This document shows, in pieces, positions 1-4,964 of a DNA stretch of 7,817 nucleotides. Below the pieces are notes generated by a model. That model was given only the letters and a program-made list of their open reading frames with translations, ran no database searches and had not been told where the DNA came from. The DNA lies in contig DALTYF010000036.1 of NCBI GenBank assembly GCA_029986195.1, positions 1 to 7,817 of the forward strand, written 5' to 3'. A program made the position numbers and the translations under genes. This stretch comes from Methanocorpusculum sp. (GTDB taxonomy: Archaea > Halobacteriota > Methanomicrobia > Methanomicrobiales > Methanocorpusculaceae). Every line of letters starts with the position of its first letter. Position 1 is the stretch's first letter.

Positions 1-63
1 GCTCTGCCGGGTCTGATTCTCCGGTTTTTCCATCCGGAGGTGGCGACGGTGCGGGGATGCTGA
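1..63 (+). CDS. C-terminal tail of an upstream gene, unrecognised (partial)
   Basis: Frame 1 is open from the left edge to a TGA at 61-63 and reads ALPGLILRFFHPEVATVRGC. The codons end mostly in G or T (CTG, CCG, GTG, GCG, ACG), the same third-base habit as the following cbiE gene. This suggests the frame is truly coding and in the same cluster. Its stop overlaps the first ATG of cbiE by 7 bases, a normal operon junction. Twenty residues are too few to name a family; another cobamide-pathway gene would be the natural guess from context. The competing reading is that frame 3 carries the N-terminus of CbiE through the same bases. Confidence 0.4.
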   Translation, partial: ALPGLILRFFHPEVATVRGC

Positions 64-554
64 CGGAGGAGGGGATTTCCCAGATTCGTGCGACGAAACG
101 GATCTACGGGTCGGATCGGGCGCTTGAGCTTGCACGGGGGTATGCGGCGCTGCGGGGTCTTCCGGCGGATGCGGTGGTTTTGTCGACGGGTGATCCGCTG
201 ATGGCGGGACTCGGGTATTTGCCGGGCGAGGTGGTGCCGGGGATTTCGTCGATGCAAGCGGCGTTTGCGCGGCTGAAGGTTTCGTGGACGAATGTTGCGG
301 TAGTGAATGCGCACGGGAAGGATCATGCGTCGGCGGTTGCGCGTGCGGCGGCGGATGTGCGTGCGGGGCATTCGGTGTTTGTGATTGCGGATCCGGATTT
401 TTCGGTTGCGGTGCTTGCGGCGGCGCTTCCTCCGGGGACGCGGGTTGCGGTCTGTGAGGATCTGGGGTATCCTTCGGAGCGGGTTGCGGAAGGGACAGCG
501 GAGCATCCGCCGGTGGTGCAGAGCCGGTTGTTCTGTGTGGTTGCGGGGTACTGA
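57..554 (+). CDS. cbiE: Cobalt-precorrin-7 (C5)-methyltransferase CbiE, 5' end uncertain
   Basis: CbiE is a SAM-dependent methylase of cobamide (vitamin B12) synthesis that methylates C5 of cobalt-precorrin-7; in many organisms it is paired or fused with CbiT. Visible family landmarks, numbered from the ATG at 57, are MLTEEGI (1-7), the STGDPL motif (43-48), VVPGISS (59-65), NAHG (84-87) and the C-terminal CEDLGYPSERVAEGT block (133-147). From this ATG the protein is 165 residues, short for the family, and lacks the first beta strand and glycine loop of the SAM site. The same frame upstream reads GGGDGAG directly before the Met, which resembles the missing GxGxG loop, but it has no start codon inside the window. 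The real start may therefore lie to the left, or the 5' end may carry a frameshift. Nearly all Ala codons are GCG, unlike the other genes here. Family assignment is firm; the start is not. Confidence 0.88.
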   Translation: MLTEEGISQIRATKRIYGSDRALELARGYAALRGLPADAVVLSTGDPLMAGLGYLPGEVVPGISSMQAAFARLKVSWTNVAVVNAHGKDHASAVARAAADVRAGHSVFVIADPDFSVAVLAAALPPGTRVAVCEDLGYPSERVAEGTAEHPPVVQSRLFCVVAGY

Positions 555-714
555 TCCCGTGATGCGGTGAGCACGGCGCAACTGCGGCACAAAAGAATTG
601 GACTGTAGGAAGCCACCCCTTGTTTCCCGCAGCCTGCACCCGAAAAAATGCCGGCGACTGCCTTGCGGCAACCGTCCGCATCCACCGCAGAAACCGACGA
701 AACGAAGAAAAATC

Positions 715-743
715 TCCGGCTCTGAACCGGAACACATTTTTTT
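715..743 (+). terminator. Hairpin plus T7, possible terminator of the cbiE transcript
   Basis: TCCGG (715-719) and CCGGA (727-731) form a 5-bp stem with a 7-base loop. T7 follows at 737-743, and a second T8 lies at 772-779. Archaeal termination depends mainly on T-tracts, so either tract could end transcripts coming from cbiE, although both lie 180 bases or more beyond its stop codon. The call rests on local sequence only. Confidence 0.4.
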
Positions 744-832
744 GAAAAACATCCGCGGATCAGCCGTCAGATTTTTTTTCATTGTCAGTTCCCAGTTCCG
801 AATCCTTCCATAGTCAGCATAACCTGCTGTAT

Positions 833-885
833 TCCTCCAGGGGTTTTGAACGGTAAAATCAAAACCGTTGGAGGGCTATCTCCAA
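833..885. other. Long imperfect hairpin with an alternative pairing partner
   Basis: CCTCCAG (834-840) pairs with TTGGAGG (868-874), allowing one G-U pair. After a single G/G mismatch, GGTTTTGA (842-849) pairs perfectly with TCAAAACC (859-866) around the 9-base loop ACGGTAAAA. That gives about 15 paired positions. Two alternatives compete: AACGGT (849-854) with ACCGTT (864-869), and TTGGAG (868-873) with CTCCAA (880-885) around the loop GGCTAT. It lies outside any gene and no T-tract follows directly, so it is not a plain terminator on either strand. It could be a small RNA, a processing site or the remnant of an inverted-repeat element. No known RNA family was recognised. Confidence 0.55.
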
Positions 886-952
886 GAGCATCTGATACCC
901 GGCGGCAGTACTTTCGCGGATCACACAGTGTAAGGCCTATGCAAAAATACCT

Positions 953-967
953 ACGAAATCATTTCGT
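953..967. repeat. 15-bp perfect palindrome
   Basis: ACGAAAT (953-959) and ATTTCGT (961-967) are exact reverse complements around a single C. The palindrome lies 14 bases beyond the T-tracts that follow tes on the minus strand. With only one central base it cannot fold into a normal RNA loop without opening the inner pairs. A dimeric protein-binding site is therefore at least as likely as a terminator stem. Confidence 0.5.
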
Positions 968-980
968 GGAATCACAATCG

Positions 981-1005
981 GAAAAAGATCAAAAAATCAA
1001 AAAAA
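981..1005 (-). terminator. Oligo-T terminator of the tes gene
   Basis: Read on the minus strand, the stop codon of the radical SAM gene is followed at once by T7, GA, T6, GATC and T5 (plus-strand A runs at 999-1005, 991-996 and 982-986). Serial T-tracts just after a stop codon are the usual intrinsic termination signal in euryarchaea. Confidence 0.7.
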
Positions 1006-2550
1006 TTATTCTGTGTTCTCAACGGAACCGCAATCCCCGCATCCTGCACAGGAACCCCCGGCAGAGGCATTCTTTTTCGCAGGCATCGGTTTTGCGTACT
1101 TCTTCCAGACCTGTTCGCGGTACACCGGACCGCTGTTGTAGGTACAGAACGGAATCAGGCGGCCGTCCGGCGTTGTATAGTGGATGCAGCATCGTTCGAC
1201 ACGGTCGGTATCGTAGTTGAAACAGTCCATGAAGTGCATCGTCCCGATGAACAGCGCGTTCTTGTGGAACTGGCCGATACTGTTGTAGTCGTGCTTGATC
1301 AGGGCATAGTAGATCATCTTGTTCATATCGATCTTGATGCCTTCAACCTCGCCTTTCTTCACAATCTTCCGCATGTTGTTAAGGCCGGTGACCATTGCAA
1401 GGTATCTGCCAGTTTTTCCTGCGTTCCGGAACTTTTCGGCCATCTTTGAGACCTCGGTCAGGAACTTGTCCACATCAATGAACCGGTTAACCGGTACCAG
1501 ATCGCCCTTTTCGTTGACAAAGCCGTAGGTTGCAGCTCCGCAGTGCGGGTGGGCGCAGAACATAATCTGTGCTTCTCCGGTGTAGGACTCGATCAGATCG
1601 CAGACGGCCATCATTGACGGCACCGGATAGAAATCGGACTGCTTTAATGAGCCGTCGGTCTGCTCCTCCATGCGCTTGACAAGATCCGGAACAGTAACAC
1701 GCTCCCGCTCCACATCATCATTTTTGGCAGCACCGGTAAAGGCTACGGGCTGGAAGTTAATGCCGCGAATCACATCAATGTTCTGTGCTGCGAACTTGAT
1801 GATGTCCCCTACCTGATGATCGTTTTTGCCGTTGATGACGGTCGGCACGAGAACAATACCAAGACCTGCTTTCCGGCAGCTTTCAATCGCCGGAAGACTG
1901 GTCTTTTCCAGAAGCGGGTTGGTGTCTTTGGTGGTACCGTCAAAGTGCAGATAGACCGTTGAAAGACCGGCATCCCGCCATTCTCTGGCAAGTTCGGGAT
2001 TGCGTGCAAGCTTGATACCATTTGATGCCATCTGCACCTGTGAAAATCCGAGTTCCTTGGCCTTCTTGATGATATCCGTCAGATCCTCGCGCATCGTCGG
2101 CTCGCCGCCGGCAAACTGCACCGCCGGACAGGGAACCGGCTCTTCATTTCTGAGCAGCTCAAGCATTGAGACAATTTCGTCAAACGTCGGCTCATATATA
2201 TATCCGCACGCACGGGCGTTGGCGAAACAGAAGTCACAGTTCAGATTGCAGCGGTTCGTGAGATCGATGTTTGCAAGAAGGGTGCCGGATTTGTGGTGGG
2301 CACACAGTCCGCAGCGCTGGGTACACTCGCCGGGCGTATTGGTGTTCGGGTTATAGACACCGCGGCCTTCGCGGTCATACTGTTCAAACCGGTGATACAT
2401 CTCTGCATCCGACCAGTAGAGAGATCGTAATTCACCGTGTTCCGGGCAGGTTCTGCGAATCCAGACAGCTCCATCCTCTTCAGTAACTGTTGCGGGGAGC
2501 AGCTTGCCGCAGACCGGACACATGCTTTTTGTTTCTTTGATGATTTTCAT
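1006..2550 (-). CDS. tes: Radical SAM tetraether lipid synthase family protein (Tes)
   Basis: This 514-residue protein belongs to the MJ0619-like radical SAM family. Members were first annotated as pterin methylases and later shown to join the isoprenoid tails of archaeal diether lipids into macrocyclic or tetraether lipids. It has CPVC (11-14) and CPEH (35-38), a possible N-terminal metal site, and a second Cys set at C76, C80 and C83. The radical SAM triad CNLNCDFC follows (C101, C105, C108), then the SAM-binding GGEP (148-151). Further Cys (317, 332, 337, 443, 454, 455, 469) and a terminal CAGCGDC (501-507) could hold extra Fe-S clusters. No membrane helix is evident. The start is supported by AAGGAGAT 10 bases upstream and by the intact zinc-like motif. 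It diverges from carS, which makes CDP-archaeol, so the context favours the lipid role. The substrate cannot be proven from sequence. Confidence 0.9.
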   Translation of the reverse strand: MKIIKETKSMCPVCGKLLPATVTEEDGAVWIRRTCPEHGELRSLYWSDAEMYHRFEQYDREGRGVYNPNTNTPGECTQRCGLCAHHKSGTLLANIDLTNRCNLNCDFCFANARACGYIYEPTFDEIVSMLELLRNEEPVPCPAVQFAGGEPTMREDLTDIIKKAKELGFSQVQMASNGIKLARNPELAREWRDAGLSTVYLHFDGTTKDTNPLLEKTSLPAIESCRKAGLGIVLVPTVINGKNDHQVGDIIKFAAQNIDVIRGINFQPVAFTGAAKNDDVERERVTVPDLVKRMEEQTDGSLKQSDFYPVPSMMAVCDLIESYTGEAQIMFCAHPHCGAATYGFVNEKGDLVPVNRFIDVDKFLTEVSKMAEKFRNAGKTGRYLAMVTGLNNMRKIVKKGEVEGIKIDMNKMIYYALIKHDYNSIGQFHKNALFIGTMHFMDCFNYDTDRVERCCIHYTTPDGRLIPFCTYNSGPVYREQVWKKYAKPMPAKKNASAGGSCAGCGDCGSVENTE

Positions 2551-2560
2551 GGACCCGAGT

Positions 2561-2568
2561 ATCTCCTT
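2561..2568 (-). promoter_or_regulatory. Ribosome binding site of tes
   Basis: On the minus strand AAGGAGAT lies 10 bases before the ATG at 2550. It is the strongest Shine-Dalgarno match in the window and fixes the tes start. The transcript therefore has a leader, unlike divergent carS, which shows no such site. Confidence 0.8.
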
Positions 2569-2575
2569 GGGTATC

Positions 2576-2591
2576 GGCGGTTCATACCGCC
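2576..2591. promoter_or_regulatory. Inverted repeat GGCGGT-N4-ACCGCC, candidate operator
   Basis: GGCGGT (2576-2581) and ACCGCC (2586-2591) form a perfect 6-bp inverted repeat around TCAT. A second overlapping repeat, GGTAT (2570-2574) with ATACC (2584-2588), shares part of it. The site lies between the likely TATA box of tes and its ribosome site, near the predicted transcript start. It could bind a repressor or fold as a leader hairpin. The regulator is unknown. Confidence 0.45.
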
Positions 2592-2600
2592 AAAATGTAA

Positions 2601-2633
2601 GTAATTATATCTTTCTGCTTTCCATTAAATAAA
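2601..2633. promoter_or_regulatory. Divergent tes/carS promoter region with two AT-rich boxes
   Basis: Two TATA-like elements lie in the 102-bp divergent gap. ATTAAATAAA (2624-2633) is centred about 25 bases before the carS ATG at 2653, the spacing expected if carS is transcribed without a leader. The AT-rich block at 2603-2610 reads ATATAATT on the minus strand. It lies about 25-27 bases before a plausible tes transcript start near 2580, leaving a roughly 30-base leader that contains the ribosome site. Assignments rest on spacing and composition only. Confidence 0.55.
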
Positions 2634-2652
2634 CTATGGATCGTGTGATCAG

Positions 2653-3210
2653 ATGATTGTGGAGACCATTCTTGCGGTTTTGCTGACGTTCGTTGCAGCG
2701 TTCTGGATAATGGTGCCTGCATACGTTGCAAATGCGGGCGCGGTTCCGTTTGGCGGCGGCACCCCGGTTGACTTTGGGAAATGCGCAAAAGACGGGCGCA
2801 GATACCTTGGAGACGGAAAAACATGGCGCGGACTCATCGGAGGTATCGGTGTCGGAGTTCTGTTCGGACTCCTGCAGATGTTCCTTGCACAGACGTTTCA
2901 CTGGGACTGGCTGCCGCAGCACACTCTCGTAACAATAACGGCCCTTGCCGCCGGTGCGCTTCTTGGCGACATGGTAAAGAGTTTTTTTAAACGCCGCGCA
3001 GGAAAAGACCGCGGGGAGAAGTGGCCGATCGCAGATATGTACGATCTGGCAGCAGGATCTCTTGTGCTTCTGGCAGTCTTTGCCTGGCCGTGGATGAAGG
3101 AGTATATCACCGTGTGGATCTTTATTACAATCCTCATCTGGACACCGCTTCTCCACCGCGGCGCAAATATTATCGGGTATCTGATAGGTATCAAGCAGGT
3201 GCCCTGGTAA
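2653..3210 (+). CDS. carS: CDP-archaeol synthase CarS
   Basis: CarS is the integral-membrane cytidylyltransferase that makes CDP-archaeol from CTP and the unsaturated diether phosphatidate, the activated precursor of archaeal phospholipids. The 185-residue length fits the family (formerly DUF46). The signature PAYVANAGAV-FGGG (22-36) leads into PVDFGK (38-43), DGRRYLGDGKTWRG (47-60) and GDMVKSFFKRRAG (105-117), with EKWPIADMYD at 122-131. Hydrophobic segments at about 4-24, 60-80, 91-108, 130-147 and 150-168 match a multi-pass membrane protein. There is no clear Shine-Dalgarno sequence; an AT-rich box 20-29 bases upstream suggests a leaderless message. A six-codon frame starting at 2636 ends inside the carS ATG through an ATGA overlap. 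It diverges from the lipid-modifying tes gene. Confidence 0.95.
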   Translation: MIVETILAVLLTFVAAFWIMVPAYVANAGAVPFGGGTPVDFGKCAKDGRRYLGDGKTWRGLIGGIGVGVLFGLLQMFLAQTFHWDWLPQHTLVTITALAAGALLGDMVKSFFKRRAGKDRGEKWPIADMYDLAAGSLVLLAVFAWPWMKEYITVWIFITILIWTPLLHRGANIIGYLIGIKQVPW

Positions 3211-3233
3211 CCGGCGTGCCCGGGATACGGAAA

Positions 3234-3273
3234 TCCCCCGAACCACAGTCCCTCACATCGGCAATTCGGGGGA
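3234..3273. other. Intergenic inverted repeat downstream of carS
   Basis: TCCCCCGAA (3234-3242) and TTCGGGGGA (3265-3273) are perfect 9-bp reverse complements separated by 22 bases. The repeat lies 24 bases past the carS stop and about 40 bases before the TATA box of the next gene. There is no T-tract, so it could be a 3'-end stabilising hairpin of the carS message or an upstream regulator site for the lipoprotein gene. Confidence 0.5.
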
Positions 3274-3313
3274 GATTCAGGAATAAAGGTGCACCACCGG
3301 AATAAGGCTAATG

Positions 3314-3338
3314 TTAATATACGATCACTGACGAGGTG
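3314..3338 (+). promoter_or_regulatory. TATA box and ribosome site of the chagasin-like lipoprotein gene
   Basis: TTAATATA (3314-3321) lies about 27 bases before the ATG at 3345. GAGGTG (3333-3338) lies 6 bases before that ATG and supports this start. The TATA box is so close to the gene that a start about 25 bases below it would miss the ribosome site. Either the true box is further upstream, in the A/T-rich stretch around 3280-3310, or the message starts early. The ribosome site is the firmer of the two calls. Confidence 0.5.
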
Positions 3339-3344
3339 TAGATC

Positions 3345-4169
3345 ATGGCAAAACTTGGAATCGCAGTTTTCGTACTTATCGCCGTTGCTGTCTGTATCTT
3401 CAGTGCAGGCTGTATCGGAACCGATACGCCGGCAACTCCCACACCAACGGCAACGCCCACGGCGACCGTCGTACCGACACAGGAACCGACAAAACTCCCG
3501 GAGAACATGACACCCGTCACCACCATTACCGTGGAAAAGTACAGCGTGGCAATTCCGGCAGGCAACATGATCCGCTACATTGTCCCAAGCAACCAGACCA
3601 CTGGTTACCAGTGGTTTGCTGACAATGATACCGGTCTTGTGATCAACCAGACCTACGAAGCATCTCCGACTGCCGGCACTATCACCGGCTCCGGCGGGAA
3701 TGATATCTTCATGATCACGGCAGGCAAAGCGGGCACCTACCAGTTTGTTGCAAACTATCAGCGTGCGTGGGAAGACAAACTCCCCGAGGCAACCCTGAAT
3801 CAGACGCTGGTTTTCTCCAACGAAACAAAAACGGAAACCACCGATCCGCTGCTTTCTGTCACCTTCGCGGGCAGTGTCAGCCCAGCAGCAGGTGAAATCG
3901 TCAAAATCACCACAGAAGGCAACCCGACCACCGGCTATCAGTGGACTGCTGTCCCCGGTCTTTCCGCTGCAAAGAGTGACAACCTTGTCATCCTTAATGC
4001 GACCTATGTCCCGACTCCGGTCGCAGAGGGTATTGTCGGTTCCGGCGGAACCTACGAGTGGCTTGTCACCGCAGAAAAACCCGGAACATATGAGTTCCAC
4101 GCCCAGTACAAGCGCTCCTGGGATGATGAACTTGCGGGCGAGTTCTTCTTCACCATCACCTTCCGGTGA
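3345..4169 (+). CDS. Secreted lipoprotein with two chagasin-family (I42) inhibitor domains
   Basis: Chagasin-type domains are immunoglobulin-like inhibitors that block papain-family cysteine proteases with three loops. This 274-residue protein begins with a hydrophobic signal and a lipobox-like FSAGC (19-23), so Cys23 may carry a lipid anchor. A Thr/Pro-rich linker follows (27-58). Two domains come next, about 59-160 and 168-274. Each keeps all three loop motifs: NQTTGYQW (83-90), GSGG (115-118) and RAW (140-142) in the first, and NPTTGYQW (193-200), GSGG (232-235) and RSW (257-259) in the second. Seven N-x-T sequons (N54, 83, 94, 101, 152, 159, 218) fit an extracellular glycoprotein. GAGGTG 6 bases upstream fixes the start. 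Its likely role is to guard the cell envelope against foreign or self cysteine proteases. The target is unknown, and the domains could instead act in adhesion. Confidence 0.87.
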   Translation: MAKLGIAVFVLIAVAVCIFSAGCIGTDTPATPTPTATPTATVVPTQEPTKLPENMTPVTTITVEKYSVAIPAGNMIRYIVPSNQTTGYQWFADNDTGLVINQTYEASPTAGTITGSGGNDIFMITAGKAGTYQFVANYQRAWEDKLPEATLNQTLVFSNETKTETTDPLLSVTFAGSVSPAAGEIVKITTEGNPTTGYQWTAVPGLSAAKSDNLVILNATYVPTPVAEGIVGSGGTYEWLVTAEKPGTYEFHAQYKRSWDDELAGEFFFTITFR

Positions 4170-4198
4170 TAAAAAAATCTTTATTTTCTTTTTTATTC
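4170..4198. terminator. Bidirectional oligo-T/oligo-A terminator
   Basis: Between the lipoprotein stop (4169) and the convergent ywbE stop (4193-4195) lie A7 (4171-4177) and then T4 and T6 (4184-4187, 4189-4194). On the plus strand the T runs end the lipoprotein message; on the minus strand the A7 reads as T7 about 16 bases after the ywbE stop. The compact arrangement serves both genes. Confidence 0.7.
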
Positions 4199-4393
4199 GT
4201 CGTAAATCTGCTGTACCCGTCCGACCGACCCGTCGGTGAGCCGCACCTTAATTCCGTGCGGATGCGTGGGCGAATTCGTCAGAATCTCTGCAACGCGCCC
4301 CCAGGTGAGGGCACCGGTCGGCTGATCCTTTTTGAGAACAATTGCAACCGCCGACCCCACCCTGATATTTCTCCGTACCCGTCCGTCCTGCAT
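4193..4393 (-). CDS. ywbE: YwbE family small protein (DUF2196)
   Basis: This small conserved protein of unknown function is shared by bacteria and archaea. The whole family signature is present: RRNIRVGSAVAIVLKKDQ, TGALTWGRVAEILTNSP, then HPHGIKVRLTDGSVGRVQ near the C-terminus. The beta-rich, Gly-containing pattern and basic residues suggest a small barrel, perhaps binding nucleic acid, but that is an inference. The start chosen here gives 66 residues and matches the usual family N-terminus. An ATG at 4408 would add MIDES; it lies only about 17 bases below the TATA-like box at 4422-4429, upstream of the expected transcript start, so it is less likely. It diverges from the Hjc-like nuclease gene and is convergent with the lipoprotein gene. 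Confidence 0.9.
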   Translation of the reverse strand: MQDGRVRRNIRVGSAVAIVLKKDQPTGALTWGRVAEILTNSPTHPHGIKVRLTDGSVGRVQQIYDE

Positions 4394-4421
4394 ACTCTCA
4401 TCAATCATTCGTACCGCCGGC

Positions 4422-4429
4422 TATAAAAG
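4422..4429. promoter_or_regulatory. Shared TATA box between ywbE and the Hjc-like gene
   Basis: TATAAAAG on the plus strand reads CTTTTATA on the minus strand, so one element could serve both directions. For the plus gene it predicts a start near 4450, about 16 bases before the ATG at 4466. For the minus gene it predicts a start near 4400, just above the ATG at 4393. No other AT-rich box lies in the 72-bp gap. Confidence 0.5.
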
Positions 4430-4465
4430 TTCATCATCTCTGAGACGAAACATGAACAAAAGAAC

Positions 4466-4933
4466 ATGGCAAACGAGTTCGAGCGTGCAGTGGTCATCTG
4501 TGTCAACCGGTACTTCACCGAACACCGGATGAAAGGCTTCGCATACCGCCTCAAGCAGGCGCACTTCAACACCCAGTACGTGGACATCATCGTTGATTCG
4601 CTCGACCCCTCCTTTTACCTCGCCATTGAATGCAAATCCGTCAAAGGAAAACGCCTCTTCTTTACGAGCAACTTCCACAAGGACAAAGACAACGTACACC
4701 AGATCGACAACATCTCCGGCTTTCTCAAATACACCGGCAGACGCGGATTCCTTGCCGTGGAGTTCCGGGGCGGTCAGAAAAACGAAGCCTACCTCATGCC
4801 GTGGGAGACGGTACTTGCATTCTTCGCTTCGCAGGCAAGCATCCCGATAGACGAATTCCGCAAATGCATCCCGCTGGAACGCACCCCCTATGGTTACCAC
4901 CTCGACACCCTCTCCCTCCCTCCGTCAGACTAA
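4466..4933 (+). CDS. Hjc-like Holliday junction resolvase / restriction-fold nuclease
   Basis: This 155-residue protein has the order of elements seen in archaeal Hjc, which cuts four-way DNA junctions during recombination and fork repair. An early FER (5-7) could supply the first acidic residue. YVDIIVDS (38-45) gives the metal-binding Asp, probably D40. AIECKS (53-58) is the ExK pair E55/K57, and HQIDNISGF (78-86) with GFLAVEF (94-100) matches the Q-x-x-x-L-x-x-F helix and following strand. The Ser-Gly loop usual before the Asp in Hjc is missing (FNTQ instead), and the C-terminal 50 residues are longer than in compact Hjc proteins. A different PD-(D/E)xK nuclease is therefore possible. No Shine-Dalgarno sequence is seen; the message probably has a very short leader from the TATA box at 4422. 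The following operon starts 31 bases downstream. Confidence 0.68.
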   Translation: MANEFERAVVICVNRYFTEHRMKGFAYRLKQAHFNTQYVDIIVDSLDPSFYLAIECKSVKGKRLFFTSNFHKDKDNVHQIDNISGFLKYTGRRGFLAVEFRGGQKNEAYLMPWETVLAFFASQASIPIDEFRKCIPLERTPYGYHLDTLSLPPSD

Positions 4934-4964
4934 ATACCAGAGAGGGCGAATAGGTATAGAATCT

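Larger units (their letters stand above)
555..1005. other. 450-bp gene-free gap between convergent cbiE and tes
   Basis: No reading frame here resembles a protein: the open stretches are Arg/Pro/Ser-rich with atypical codon use and no ribosome site. The gap does hold ordered structure. There is a small hairpin followed by T7 (715-743), a 10-bp palindrome ATCCGCGGAT (751-760) followed by T8 (772-779), and a long imperfect hairpin (833-875) with a competing partner arm (880-885). Further right are a 15-bp palindrome (953-967) and A-rich DNA that is the oligo-T terminator of the minus-strand gene (981-1005). The gap is unusually long for two convergent genes in this otherwise compact window, so an RNA gene or a decayed mobile remnant is possible. 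Confidence 0.6.

Noticed and set aside
1..782. Minus-strand frame open from ATG at 782 to the left edge, about 260 codons
   Set aside because: It lies opposite cbiE and is extremely Arg-, His- and Pro-rich. This is the expected artefact of a GCG/CGG-rich gene read backwards; no family features and no ribosome site.
790..975. tRNA, C/D-box RNA or a known riboswitch in the structured gap
   Set aside because: No T-arm, acceptor pairing or paired C and D boxes at proper spacing could be found, and no gene is placed for cis control.
598..1220. Plus-strand open frames at 598-813 and 846-1220
   Set aside because: Basic, low-complexity translations, weak or absent starts, and the second runs antisense into the well-supported tes gene.
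1006..2550. Annotation of the radical SAM protein as a pterin methylase of methanopterin synthesis
   Set aside because: This was the earlier proposal for the MJ0619 family. Later work on the family and the carS neighbour here favour lipid-tail coupling.
2898..4100. 400-codon minus-strand open frame
   Set aside because: It spans antisense across carS, an intergenic region with a promoter, and the chagasin-like gene. The translation is Cys/Gly/Arg-rich with no recognisable domain, while the plus-strand genes have clear family motifs.
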